Below are positions 50,385 through 62,404 of a stretch of DNA of 64,000 nucleotides, in pieces (the stretch's first letter is position 1; each line of letters opens with the position of its first letter). The translations under genes and the position numbers were made by a program. Origin of the DNA: Deltaproteobacteria bacterium (GTDB taxonomy: Bacteria; Desulfobacterota; Desulfobulbia; Desulfobulbales; Desulfurivibrionaceae); contig JAPLJH010000019.1 of the NCBI GenBank assembly GCA_026388695.1, positions 1 to 64,000 on the forward strand. The letters are read 5' to 3'. The notes beneath the pieces were generated by a model that had not been told where the DNA came from, did no database searches, and saw nothing but the letters and a program-made list of their open reading frames with translations.

Positions 50385-50753
50385 CTATTGCAGGCCCACC
50401 GTCGCCGTTGCTGTATTGCTGCTGCCGTGCATATTACAGAAGGCTGCCGATTCAAGAGTGATCGGTCCGGTCAGCACGTACTCAAAGGTGCGGCTGAACT
50501 CGGCCCCCTCCGGAAGATTCATCCCGCTGAACTCCCAGCGGGCCGCTTCCTGACCATTGATGATGAGGTTCACCATTTTGGTGTGATGGAAAAAATTGTT
50601 GGCGCTATGCGTGACAAAAAGGGTGATTTTGATCTTCTCCCCTTGCGCCGCATTCGCCGGAGCTTCCAGACGGACAGCCGACTTGTTGGCCAAGGCCGAA
50701 CCCGCGCTCAGAAAAAGCAGAGCGATTACCATCAGCAGCACAATTTTTTTCAT
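50385..50753 (-). CDS. Exported superoxide-reductase-like (desulfoferrodoxin domain) protein
   Basis: Superoxide reductase reduces superoxide to peroxide at a His4-Cys iron centre. The 122-residue protein has a signal peptide (cleavage after GSALA, about residue 22). A single domain follows with THSANNFFHHTKM (three His) and CNMHGS, matching the SOR pattern of H...H..H and CNxHG. The N-terminal desulforedoxin domain is absent. Export to the periplasm is unusual for this family. A clear ATG follows an AGGAGGAAGC region. Confidence 0.75.
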   Translation of the reverse strand: MKKIVLLMVIALLFLSAGSALANKSAVRLEAPANAAQGEKIKITLFVTHSANNFFHHTKMVNLIINGQEAARWEFSGMNLPEGAEFSRTFEYVLTGPITLESAAFCNMHGSSNTATATVGLQ

Positions 50754-50812
50754 GGTGCTTCCTCCTGTATGCCTTGTTGAAAAAAAGCCCTTACCGTTTC
50801 ATTTTCAGTATA

Positions 50813-53044
<2,232 letters not shown>

Positions 53045-53305
53045 ATTTTTTCCTTCGTTTTTTTATGCCTGAATCGACAATGCTGTGTTTTCTTAAAAAA
53101 GGCCCCTTGGGAGCGAGGAAACAGGTGCGCAAACAGCGCCAGAAAGTCCAAAGGATTAGCACATACCGGTTGGGATTGCAAATAGCATCTTGTCTGGCTC
53201 CAGCCCATTTTCCCCCGCAGCCCCATGATTTTACTGGTTGCTTTTCCTTGTCTCACCACCATACAATGGGGCATCTCATCCACCAAAATTTGGGAGACCA
53301 TCTTC

Positions 53306-53755
53306 ATGGGCGAATTTGCCTGGAGCGCCAAATACAGCATCGACAATGCGCAGATCGACGCTGAGCACCAGAGGCTGATCGAGCTGGCCAACGATGTCGC
53401 CACCTTTGCCGGGAGCGGAGAAAAACTTCCTCGGATCAAGGGGGCTATCATCGCGCTCTACGACTATGTGAAAACCCATTTCCAGCACGAAGAAGAATAC
53501 ATGCTCCAACTTGGCTACCTACAGTATGAAGAACACAAAAAGCTGCACGAAGGGATCATCGCCGAGATGAACGCCATCATGAAACACAGCGGCAATCTGG
53601 ATACGCTGGTGTACAAATTCAAACGGCTCATGAACGCCTGGGTGCTGGAACATATCCTGACCGAGGATTCCCGCATAGCCCCAGCCAAAAAGCCGGAAGA
53701 AACCACGGATCAAAAACCGAGCGAAGCCAACGGCACCGCAGTCAAAACGGAGTAG
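53306..53755 (+). CDS. Bacteriohemerythrin, oxygen-binding diiron protein
   Basis: The 149-residue protein has the diiron ligand pattern: DAEHQRL, HFQHEEEYM, HKKLHEG and HILTED, as in hemerythrins that bind O2 or sense it. The ATG at 53306 begins MGEFAWSAKYSIDN, the usual start; the longer open frame upstream is rejected. The C-terminal 20 residues are charged and disordered. In an anaerobe it may store or scavenge oxygen. It is followed by a small membrane protein. Confidence 0.93.
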   Translation: MGEFAWSAKYSIDNAQIDAEHQRLIELANDVATFAGSGEKLPRIKGAIIALYDYVKTHFQHEEEYMLQLGYLQYEEHKKLHEGIIAEMNAIMKHSGNLDTLVYKFKRLMNAWVLEHILTEDSRIAPAKKPEETTDQKPSEANGTAVKTE

Positions 53756-53796
53756 ATTTCCCGCTTCCTTACAACACAAAATCGGAACATCCAACC

Positions 53797-54192
53797 ATGA
53801 GCAACCTGCCCAAAACCGTATCCCCCTTTGTCATTTACCTGTTTCTGGTGATCGGCCTGTTGTCCGCCGTCTCCTTCCGGCTGCTGAACATCATCAACAC
53901 CTTCACCCCCTCCCTGTTCCGGCCGGTCTGGTATTTCGGGGTCATCGGCTACATCTTCTTTTTCGCCTACCGCTACCATATCTCTGAGAAACGCAAAAAC
54001 GCCATCCGCACCAACCGACTCCTGGAAAAGATTCAGGGCACCGGCGAGATCAGCAGCGAAGACCGGGCGCTCATCACCTATGTGCTCACCTCCATCATCA
54101 AATCCAAGGAAAACCTCAACTACCTGTTCATCTTCGTCCTGTCCATTGCCGCGGTGGCCGTGGACATCCTACTCGCCCTTCAGGGACATTGA
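53797..54192 (+). CDS. Hypothetical membrane protein, about three TM segments
   Basis: The 131-residue protein has hydrophobic segments near residues 10-30, 40-60 and 106-127, with a charged loop (SEKRKNAIRTNRLLEKIQ) between the second and third. No family is recognised. It starts 41 bp after the hemerythrin stop on the same strand and may share its transcript. Confidence 0.65.
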   Translation: MSNLPKTVSPFVIYLFLVIGLLSAVSFRLLNIINTFTPSLFRPVWYFGVIGYIFFFAYRYHISEKRKNAIRTNRLLEKIQGTGEISSEDRALITYVLTSIIKSKENLNYLFIFVLSIAAVAVDILLALQGH

Positions 54193-54330
54193 CGGAATAC
54201 CGAGTACTCTGTATTCTATCCCCAGATCGGGACGCAAGCGCCAAACATCTTGATGTTTACGCTTTTTCCATTATAAAAAGGCGTTGCTGCCCAGTAGATC
54301 AATCTTACGGATATTGGATACCGAAACGCC

Positions 54331-56034
54331 ATGAAAACGATTCTGGTGGTGGACAACCACCCTGTTGTCTTGAAACTGTTGGTGGAATTCCTGAAAAGGC
54401 AGGGCCACGGGGTGATCACCGCCGAGGATGGGCTTGCGGCCCTGGAAATTCTCAAAAAGGTGAAGCCGGACATCATTTTTACCGACCTGATCATGCCCAA
54501 CATCAATGGGGAAAAACTCTGCCAGGTTATCCGCAGCCGACCCGAGCTGAAAAATCTCCACATCATCATCTACTCGGCCACGGTGCTTGAGGATGAAACC
54601 AATATCCTCCGCCTCGGGGCCGATGTCTGCATCGCCAAGGGTCCGTTCAAGAACACCGAGGAGCATATCACCCGGGTCATCGAGCATATCGACAACGGCA
54701 CCATCCATGAACTGAAGGGCAAGATCCTCGGCGGCGAAGACCTGTACAAGCGGCATGTCACCTCGGAGCTGCTGTTTTCCAAACGGCATTATGAGGTTAT
54801 CTTCAACAGCATGCCCGAGGGGGTGGTGGAATTCACCCTAGACGGCAAGATTTTTCATGTCAACGCCGCCGCCCTTGCTTTGTGCGGCCTGCGGGAAGAA
54901 CACCTGCTGGCCTCCAGCTTTTTTGATCTTTTCAGCGGGGAAGACCGGGAACGGTTGCGCGCCCTGCTACACACCCCTGACCCCAGCACGGCAATCATCG
55001 ACGAAACCGCACCCATCCTGCTCAACGGCAAAATGGTCACCATCCATTTTCTCCCCAGCAACGATGACGCCCACGCCTTTGTCATCGCCATCATGCGGGA
55101 TCTTACCGATAAGATCACAACGGCACGGGAGCTTGAAATGCTCCGTCGCCAGCAGGAACGCATCCTCAATGCGGTTGGCGAAGGAATCTTCGGCCTGAAT
55201 CCCGGCGGGCACATCACCTTTGTCAACCCCGCCGCCCTTACCATGCTTGGCTATGAACACCATGAACTGGTGGGCTCTAGCCTGCAGGAGATCGTCCACG
55301 GCTGCAAGCCGGAGGGAGACTCGTGCCCCGAAAATGAGTGTCCGATCTGCGCGGCCGGCCAGGACGGCATTGTTCGGAAAGGCACCGAAACCTTCTGGCG
55401 GAAAAATGGCAGCAGTTTTCCGGTCCGCTACACCTCCACCCCGATTCAGGAAGACTATGAAATCCTGGGCTCGGTGGTCGCCTTCGCCGATATCACCGAA
55501 CGCAAAAAAATGGAAGAAAAGCTGCGGGAATCGGCCATGACCGACGAGCTCACCACCCTTTTCAACCGCCGAGGCTTCATGACCCTGGCCGACAAGCTGA
55601 TCAAAATCAGCGTGCGGGACAAGACTGATCTCCTACTGGTCTATGTGGATTTTGACAACATGAAATGGATCAACGACACCCTGGGACACAGCGTCGGTGA
55701 CCAAGCTCTGGTCGAGGCCGCCACCCTGCTTCAGGATACCTTCCGGCTGGCAGATATTGTTGCCCGGTTGGGCGGGGATGAATTTGTCATCCTCTGTACC
55801 GACAACTCGGCGCTGGGCAACGAGGAAACCATTCTCAACCGCCTGAGCGAAAGTATCGAGCAAACCAACCGACTGGCATCCCGGCAATACCCGTTGTCCC
55901 TCAGTGTCGGTGTGGGCCGCTACGAGCATATGTCCCCCTGCTCCATCGACGAACTACTCCGTCGGGCAGACCTCGCCATGTATGAAAACAAGGAAGAGAA
56001 GAAGTCCCGTCACCAAGACGGCTATAGAATATAG
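54331..56034 (+). CDS. Receiver-PAS-PAS-GGDEF protein (probable diguanylate cyclase)
   Basis: It probably makes cyclic di-GMP in response to phosphorylation and a sensed signal. The 567-residue protein has a receiver domain (ILVVDNHP; DIIFTDLIMP with the phospho-Asp near residue 52; Lys in IAKGPF), two PAS domains (about 145-265 and 270-395; the second holds CPENECPIC, possibly binding metal) and a GGDEF domain with the active motif LGGDEF near residue 480. No EAL domain is present. It is not fused to a kinase, and no kinase gene is adjacent. Confidence 0.93.
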   Translation: MKTILVVDNHPVVLKLLVEFLKRQGHGVITAEDGLAALEILKKVKPDIIFTDLIMPNINGEKLCQVIRSRPELKNLHIIIYSATVLEDETNILRLGADVCIAKGPFKNTEEHITRVIEHIDNGTIHELKGKILGGEDLYKRHVTSELLFSKRHYEVIFNSMPEGVVEFTLDGKIFHVNAAALALCGLREEHLLASSFFDLFSGEDRERLRALLHTPDPSTAIIDETAPILLNGKMVTIHFLPSNDDAHAFVIAIMRDLTDKITTARELEMLRRQQERILNAVGEGIFGLNPGGHITFVNPAALTMLGYEHHELVGSSLQEIVHGCKPEGDSCPENECPICAAGQDGIVRKGTETFWRKNGSSFPVRYTSTPIQEDYEILGSVVAFADITERKKMEEKLRESAMTDELTTLFNRRGFMTLADKLIKISVRDKTDLLLVYVDFDNMKWINDTLGHSVGDQALVEAATLLQDTFRLADIVARLGGDEFVILCTDNSALGNEETILNRLSESIEQTNRLASRQYPLSLSVGVGRYEHMSPCSIDELLRRADLAMYENKEEKKSRHQDGYRI

Positions 56035-56059
56035 CACCAGTAATTATAGTTCCGAGTAG

Positions 56060-56098
56060 GCCCTCACACCGGTTTCCCCCCGATGTGAGGGCTTATTG
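56060..56098 (+). terminator. Terminator after the GGDEF gene
   Basis: The stem GCCCTCACA/TGTGAGGGC (56060-56068, 56084-56092) is followed by the partly T-rich TTATTG. Confidence 0.55.
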
Positions 56099-56196
56099 CA
56101 AAACCAGCATAAAAAAATCCCAGCTCACTTTTTCCGTTGATTTTCCCCCACGACTCATTATAGTAACAATTATCATTAACCCATTCAAGGTGACTT

Positions 56197-56523
56197 ATGG
56201 ATATTAGTGTTGATAGAAATGTCGTTGAATTCAAGCCGGGCAATGCCCAGGAAACCGCAGCCATGGAACTTCTCTGGCGGGTCATCGTGGATTGCATGCG
56301 GGAGAACAAAAAGCTGGTGCCCATCGGCGAGTACATCCCCACCAAGGAAAATCTGGCCCGCTTTGTCATCGAAGGAATTCCCGGCGGCAAAACCCAGTGG
56401 TCAGACCTCAAAGCGGCAGCGGACGAAACCTATTATTGTTCCGTCTGCAACAAGTACATGGCGGTGAAAAAGGACAGCGAGATCCCGAAATGCTGCGGCA
56501 GAGACATGGAAACCATGGACTGA
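56197..56523 (+). CDS. Small protein with desulforedoxin-like Cys site
   Basis: The 108-residue protein has an N-terminal helical region and a C-terminal knuckle [10 protein letters not shown] and KCCGRDM (CxxC plus CC), the arrangement of desulforedoxin and of the N-terminal domain of desulfoferrodoxin, where four Cys bind one iron. An AAGGTGA site precedes the ATG. The upstream A/T-rich stretch (about 56155-56185) recalls a Fur/PerR-like site but is not convincing. It lies 44 bp before a rubredoxin gene, and the two are probably co-transcribed redox proteins. Confidence 0.72.
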   Translation: MDISVDRNVVEFKPGNAQETAAMELLWRVIVDCMRENKKLVPIGEYIPTKENLARFVIEGIPGGKTQWSDLKAAADETYYCSVCNKYMAVKKDSEIPKCCGRDMETMD

Positions 56524-56567
56524 TTCGCCCCCCAGAAGGTCTTTTAATCAAAAAGGAGGTCCACATC

Positions 56568-56723
56568 ATGGACAAGTATGAATGCCCCTGCGGTTATGTC
56601 TACGACCCAGAGGAGGGTGATTACGAACACGGCATCGAGGCGGGCACCGCCTTTGGAGATCTGCCAGACGACTGGGTCTGCCCCAAGTGTGGGGCGGAAA
56701 AAGAAAGTTTTTATATGGTGTAA
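56568..56723 (+). CDS. Rubredoxin, with shortened first knuckle
   Basis: Rubredoxin is a small Fe(Cys)4 electron carrier, in anaerobes often the donor to superoxide reductase or oxygen reductase. The 51-residue protein has [11 protein letters not shown] near the N-terminus and [10 protein letters not shown] near the C-terminus. The first Cys pair is CxC, not the usual CxxC, while the second is CxxC. AAGGAGG precedes the ATG at 56568. It follows the desulforedoxin-like gene. Confidence 0.92.
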   Translation: MDKYECPCGYVYDPEEGDYEHGIEAGTAFGDLPDDWVCPKCGAEKESFYMV

Positions 56724-56898
56724 CCACCCCGAGGTGCTTTTCCCCGTCTCACCCCGCCCCCTGGAAACCTCCTCCTCCCTGGTTTTCAGGGGGTATTTTT
56801 TTGCTCGCCTCGTTCCCATGGGGCCGGACTGCTGACAGACGCCCCGGTGTTTTTTAGGATTCCCGCAACCAGCAAAAAACTGTACAATGCGGGGCACC

Positions 56899-57114
56899 AT
56901 GAATATCAACAACGAAGACCAGGCAAAAGAAACGATCATTCTCTGGCAGGCAGACTCCCCACGGGCCCAGCTCAAAAACCTGCGGCTTGCCCGGGAATCC
57001 CTGGAACTCAGCCAGATGTACTATGAGCAGAAAGGCAACGAGCCAGGCATGGCCAGGGCTACCGCCTGCCTGAGCATCATCACCGCCCGCATCAGCGAAA
57101 TTGAAGCCGAGTAG
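56899..57114 (+). CDS. Small helical hypothetical protein
   Basis: The 71-residue protein is helical and charged, with no signal or membrane segment: SPRAQLKNLRLARESLELSQ and MARATACLSIITARISEIEAE. No family is recognised. The ATG at 56899 is used; an in-frame ATG at 56887 is possible. It lies 15 bp before a small membrane protein gene on the same strand. Confidence 0.55.
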   Translation: MNINNEDQAKETIILWQADSPRAQLKNLRLARESLELSQMYYEQKGNEPGMARATACLSIITARISEIEAE

Positions 57115-57129
57115 GCCGGAGAACGCGCC

Positions 57130-57336
57130 ATGCACACCATTTTTCCCAGCATCGGTCTCATCCTTGCCATTGTCGGGCTTGCCATCTCCGTGGCCTTCTG
57201 GATTCCCAGGCTCTGCAACCGGACCCGGCTTAGGGAGATGCTCGGCTCCAGATACCCCGTGGTCTATGTGGTCTATATTGCCAACGGCCCTCTGCTTTTG
57301 CTGCTTGGCACCATTTTGCTGATCACCTTCCGCTAA
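57130..57336 (+). CDS. Small two-TM membrane protein
   Basis: The 68-residue protein has two hydrophobic segments (about residues 5-27 and 43-66) joined by a short basic loop (RLCNRTRLREM). No family is recognised. GGAG precedes the ATG at good spacing. It sits between a small helical protein and YqeY on one strand, likely one transcript. Confidence 0.6.
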   Translation: MHTIFPSIGLILAIVGLAISVAFWIPRLCNRTRLREMLGSRYPVVYVVYIANGPLLLLLGTILLITFR

Positions 57337-57364
57337 GCCTCACCAACCAAACAAGGATAAAATA

Positions 57365-57859
57365 ATGAGCACCGAAACACCATACGGCTGGAACGCGGCC
57401 TTGGGCATGACCCTACTGGCCAAATTGAAGAGCGACCTCAAGGCTGCCATGCTGAGTAAAAATGAGACGGTGAAGGGCGCCCTACGCATCATCATCAGCG
57501 AATTCCCCACCAAGATCACCGCACCCATCACCCTGGAAAGCGGCAAAAAAAGCACCCGGGCCAAGCGCGACGACGAGATCACCGACGATGACATCATTAG
57601 CTTGATCATGGGGTTGTGCAAATCGGAAAAACAGACCCTGGAGTACAAAAAAGAGGCCAGCTCGGAGTATCTGGAGATCCTGGAATCATACCTGCCCCAG
57701 ATGGCCACGGAAGCGGAGATCACCGCCTGGGCCAAGGAAAACATCGACCTCTCCCAGTTCAAGAGCGCCATGCAGGCCATGGGCCCGATCATGAAGCATT
57801 TCGGCAAGAGTGCGGACGGCAATGTGGTGAAAAAGGTGCTGGCTGGTATGGCGGGGTAA
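57365..57859 (+). CDS. GatB/YqeY domain protein
   Basis: YqeY proteins share the C-terminal domain of the amidotransferase subunit GatB, which binds tRNA; the free-standing protein's role is not settled. The 164-residue product shows LLAKLKSDLKAAMLSKN, VKGALRIIISE, YKKEASSEYLEILESYLPQM and a C-terminal AMQAMGPIMKHFGKSADGNV, as in the family. The N-terminus is slightly longer than usual. It is convergent with ftsH, with 11 bp between stops. Confidence 0.9.
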   Translation: MSTETPYGWNAALGMTLLAKLKSDLKAAMLSKNETVKGALRIIISEFPTKITAPITLESGKKSTRAKRDDEITDDDIISLIMGLCKSEKQTLEYKKEASSEYLEILESYLPQMATEAEITAWAKENIDLSQFKSAMQAMGPIMKHFGKSADGNVVKKVLAGMAG

Positions 57860-57870
57860 GGGTGCGCTGA

Positions 57871-59682
57871 TCAGGCCCCTGCCCCCAGCAACGCCTTGAA
57901 CTCCTCATCATCCAGGGCCTCTTTTTCAAGCAGCACTTTCGCGATCTTTTCCAGAAGCGGCCGCTGTTCGACCAGGGTCTTTTCCGCCAGCACCATGCGC
58001 GCCTCGATGATCTTACGCACCTCCTCGTCGATGAGCAGGGCCGTCTGATCGCTGAACTCCTTCTGCTGGAACAACCCCTGCTGCAGGAACTGATTTGCCT
58101 GTTGCAGATAGGTGACCTGGCCGAGTTTTTCGTTCATCCCGTACATGGTCACCATACTACGGGCGATGTCCGTGGCCCGTTGCAGATCGTTCTGGGCACC
58201 GGTGGTGATCTCGTCGAAGATGATCTTTTCCGCAGCCCTGCCCCCAAGGAGCACATCGATCTTCTCCAGCAACTCGGTCTTGGACATCAGAAAGCGGTCC
58301 TCGGTGGGCAGCTGCATGGTGTAGCCCAAAGCGCCGATGCCTCGCGGCACGATGCTGATCTTGTGCACCTTTTCTGCGGTCTTGCGGAAGGTGGCCACCA
58401 GGGCGTGCCCGGTTTCGTGATAGGCCACGGTCTTCTTCTCCGTCTCATTGAGCACCCGATTTTTCTTCTCCAAGCCAGCCACAATCCGGTCGATGGCCTC
58501 TTCAAACTCCGTGGCTTCCACCTGCTCCTTGCCCTTGCGCACCGCGAGCAAGGTGGCCTCGTTGACCAGATTGGCCAGGTCCGCCCCGGTAAAACCAGGG
58601 GTTCGGCGGGCGATGATCTCCAGATCAACCGCCGGGGAAAGCTTGATCCCCTTGGCATGCACCACCAGGATGGCCACCCGCTCCTTGAGGTCAGGCCGGT
58701 CCACCAGAATATGCCGGTCGAAGCGGCCCGGCCTGAGCAAGGCCGGATCCAAGATCTCGGGCCGGTTGGTGGCGGCGAGGATCACCACCCCCTTGTTCAC
58801 CTCAAAGCCGTCCATCTCGGCGAGCAACTGGTTCAGGGTCTGCTCCCGCTCATCATGCCCGCCCATCATGCCGCTGCCCCTGGCCTTGCCCAACGAGTCC
58901 AGCTCATCGATGAACACGATGCAGGGCGCCTTGGCGTTGGCCTGCTCGAAAAGGTCGCGCACCCTGGCCGCGCCGAGGCCCACAAACATCTCGATAAAAT
59001 CCGAACCGCTAATCGAGAAAAACGGCACCCCGGACTCCCCGGCCACCGCCTTGGCCAGCAGGGTCTTGCCCGTACCCGGAGGGCCAACCAGGAGGATGCC
59101 CTTGGGAATCTTGGCGCCCAACCGGGTAAATTTTTCCGGGGTTTTCAGAAACTCGATCACCTCGGCCAGCTCCACCTTGGCCTCATCCTGACCCGCCACC
59201 GACTTAAAATCCACCCCCAGATCGGTCTGGGCGATGATCTTGGCCTTGGACTTGCCCAGGGTCATCATGCCGCCTGCACCGCCTTGGCCCATGCGTTTCA
59301 TCATGAACATCCAGATCCCGACGAAGAACAGGGTGGGCAGTATCCAGGACAACAGGGTGCGGAGAAAAGTGTTCTCGTTGGCCGCGATAATGTCCACCCC
59401 GTATTTTTCCAGAAATTCCACCAGATTTTTGTCATCGATGCGCGGGGTCACATAGAGGGCCTTGGGAAACATCGGCTCCTTCTTGTCGCTCTCGACCTTT
59501 TCATACCCCTTGAGCAGGGTGGAGGAAATAACCACGGAATTGATCTTTTTTTCCGCCACGTGCGTCTTGAACTGGCTGTAGGAAACACTGTTGATATCCG
59601 GCGAAAGCCAGTTTTGGAGAAGGATAAAGATGGCCAGGGCGATGAACAGATAGCTGAGAGAAAACTGGAATTTTTTTTCCAT
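57871..59682 (-). CDS. ftsH: ATP-dependent zinc metalloprotease FtsH
   Basis: FtsH is a membrane-anchored AAA+ protease that removes misfolded membrane and short-lived cytosolic proteins. The 603-residue protein has two N-terminal membrane segments (about residues 8-24 and 108-130) around a periplasmic domain. The AAA module follows with Walker [10 protein letters not shown], Walker [10 protein letters not shown] and SRH-type [19 protein letters not shown], then the zinc site HETGH (about residue 420). The ATG at 59682 is preferred over a GTG at 59688; AAGGA precedes both. Confidence 0.96.
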   Translation of the reverse strand: MEKKFQFSLSYLFIALAIFILLQNWLSPDINSVSYSQFKTHVAEKKINSVVISSTLLKGYEKVESDKKEPMFPKALYVTPRIDDKNLVEFLEKYGVDIIAANENTFLRTLLSWILPTLFFVGIWMFMMKRMGQGGAGGMMTLGKSKAKIIAQTDLGVDFKSVAGQDEAKVELAEVIEFLKTPEKFTRLGAKIPKGILLVGPPGTGKTLLAKAVAGESGVPFFSISGSDFIEMFVGLGAARVRDLFEQANAKAPCIVFIDELDSLGKARGSGMMGGHDEREQTLNQLLAEMDGFEVNKGVVILAATNRPEILDPALLRPGRFDRHILVDRPDLKERVAILVVHAKGIKLSPAVDLEIIARRTPGFTGADLANLVNEATLLAVRKGKEQVEATEFEEAIDRIVAGLEKKNRVLNETEKKTVAYHETGHALVATFRKTAEKVHKISIVPRGIGALGYTMQLPTEDRFLMSKTELLEKIDVLLGGRAAEKIIFDEITTGAQNDLQRATDIARSMVTMYGMNEKLGQVTYLQQANQFLQQGLFQQKEFSDQTALLIDEEVRKIIEARMVLAEKTLVEQRPLLEKIAKVLLEKEALDDEEFKALLGAGA

Positions 59683-59815
59683 GAGCACATTATCCTTTGA
59701 ATTATGGCCTGTTCCGGCAGCGGGAAAGATTCTTCTTCCCTGCCCCTAGGCTCGCCTTTCATGGTATAAGAGTTTCAGTTTTTTTGCAAAGCAGCAGACC
59801 GGAGCCCTTGAAAAA

Positions 59816-60328
59816 ATGAATCCCGCAGATGAAATAGTCCAGATCGTTGACGAGCAGAACCAGGAGGTGGCCCAGGTTTCCCGACGGGTGATGCGGGAAG
59901 GCTGCCTCATCCACCGGGCCTGCTACATCTTGGTCTTTAACCGGAGCCAAGAAATCTTTGTCCAGAAACGGACCATGAGCAAGGATATCTATCCCGGCTA
60001 CCTGGATGTAGCCACCGGCGGCGTGGTCCTGGCTGGGGAATCCTACGAGCTTTCCGCAAAACGCGAACTGGCCGAAGAACTTGGCGTGCGCAAGACCGCC
60101 CTCAGCCGCCATTTCGATTTTTATCATGAAGCCGACAACAACCGGGTTTGGGGCAGGGTCTTTTCCTGCATCGCCGAGGGTCCGTTTGTCCTTCAGCCGG
60201 AAGAGGTGGAGGATGGGTTTTTCCTCGGGCTGGATACGGTGCAGGCCCTGGCCGCCACGGAACGGTTTACCCCGGATGGCCTGATGGTGCTAAAGCGATT
60301 TATGGCCGACCATGCGCACTTTCCTTAA
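59816..60328 (+). CDS. NUDIX hydrolase
   Basis: The enzyme hydrolyses a nucleoside diphosphate linked to another group. The 170-residue protein has an intact Nudix box, GGVVLAGESYELSAKRELAE followed by ELGV (about residues 68-91), and looks like the YfcD subgroup (DEQNQEVAQVSRRVMREGCL, then VQKRTMSKDIYPGY). The exact substrate is unknown. Its end overlaps the ComF start by 17 bp. It is divergent from ftsH. Confidence 0.92.
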   Translation: MNPADEIVQIVDEQNQEVAQVSRRVMREGCLIHRACYILVFNRSQEIFVQKRTMSKDIYPGYLDVATGGVVLAGESYELSAKRELAEELGVRKTALSRHFDFYHEADNNRVWGRVFSCIAEGPFVLQPEEVEDGFFLGLDTVQALAATERFTPDGLMVLKRFMADHAHFP

Positions 60329-61037
60329 AGCCCTCCTTGATCTCCTGCTGCCCTCGTTCTGTCTTGCCTGCGAAAAGCCGCTGGGCTCGGCGCCCGACCT
60401 ATTGTTCTGCCTGGATTGCCAGGAAGAACTCCATTACATCAAAAGCCCCCTCTGTCCTTGTTGCGGCAGGGCCTATCTCGTAGCACCGGGCGGCGATCAT
60501 CACTGTGGGGCCTGCCTCGCTAAACCAAGACATTTCAGTCGAGCCAGGGCACTCTTTCTCTACGAAGAGCCGCTGAAAAAGGTAGTCCACCGCTTCAAGT
60601 ACCAGGGAAAGACCGCCTGCCTACCGAGCTTTGCCAGGCTGGCCAATAATCTGCCCCACCTGGCCGAGATGGAGGGAGTGGATTGGATCGTGCCCGTGCC
60701 GCTGCACCCAACCCGCCTGCGGGAGCGCGGCTTTAACCAGGCCCTACTCCTGGCCCGTGCTTTCTTTCCGAAAGACCGGCGGGTTGTGCCCAGCCTCCTG
60801 GTCCGTCTGCGGCCCACCGAGCCGCAGACCAGTTTCAATGGCGCAGCCCGCCGCACCAATCTCAAAAACGCCTTTGGTGTTATAAAACCGCACCGGCTTG
60901 TCGGGAAAAAGATCCTCCTCATCGATGATGTGTTCACCACCGGCACCACGGTGAACGAATGCGCCAGGGTGTTGAAAAAGGCCGGGGCGGACGAGGTGCT
61001 GGTGCTAACACTGGCCAGGGTAAAGGAGGATTACTAA
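60312..61037 (+). CDS. comF: ComF-family phosphoribosyltransferase-like protein
   Basis: ComF is needed for DNA uptake in competent bacteria and has a phosphoribosyltransferase fold. The 241-residue protein has an N-terminal zinc-binding region (CLACEKPL, CLDCQ, CPCCGRAY, CGACLAK) and the PRPP-binding loop KKILLIDDVFTTGTTVNECA near residue 200. VPVPLHPTRLRERGFNQA is also family-typical. It overlaps the NUDIX gene by 17 bp. Confidence 0.94.
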   Translation: MRTFLKALLDLLLPSFCLACEKPLGSAPDLLFCLDCQEELHYIKSPLCPCCGRAYLVAPGGDHHCGACLAKPRHFSRARALFLYEEPLKKVVHRFKYQGKTACLPSFARLANNLPHLAEMEGVDWIVPVPLHPTRLRERGFNQALLLARAFFPKDRRVVPSLLVRLRPTEPQTSFNGAARRTNLKNAFGVIKPHRLVGKKILLIDDVFTTGTTVNECARVLKKAGADEVLVLTLARVKEDY

Positions 61038-61101
61038 ATCCTTGGCAGCGGAAAAAATCCGGTTTACCCTGTCGTCATCATAACCATAAGGAAACACACC
61101 C

Positions 61102-61203
61102 ATGAACCCACATGCCCTTGCCAGCCTCGCTGCCCTTATTGTTGCCGGCCTGACCTTTGCCTTTATGCTCAAAAAACTACAGGGGAGCGACTGCCCGTCC
61201 TGA
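61102..61203 (+). CDS. 33-residue single-TM small protein
   Basis: An ATG at 61102 with AAGGAAA at good spacing opens a 33-codon frame. The product has one hydrophobic segment (LASLAALIVAGLTFAFML, residues 6-23) and a basic, Cys-ending tail (KKLQGSDCPS). It lies between comF and mtnA. Because it is so short, coding is supported only by the ribosome-binding site and the TM pattern. Confidence 0.4.
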   Translation: MNPHALASLAALIVAGLTFAFMLKKLQGSDCPS

Positions 61204-61284
61204 CTGGTTATCTACGCTACCATTGGTATGGGTCTCATATCATATTATCTTTTCACCTTTTTTCTCTAATTAGCCGAGGCAGAT

Positions 61285-62403
<1,119 letters not shown>

Positions 62404-62404
62404 A

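Noticed and set aside
58102-59700. Open frame of 532 codons on the plus strand
   Set aside because: Antisense to ftsH, which has every family motif.
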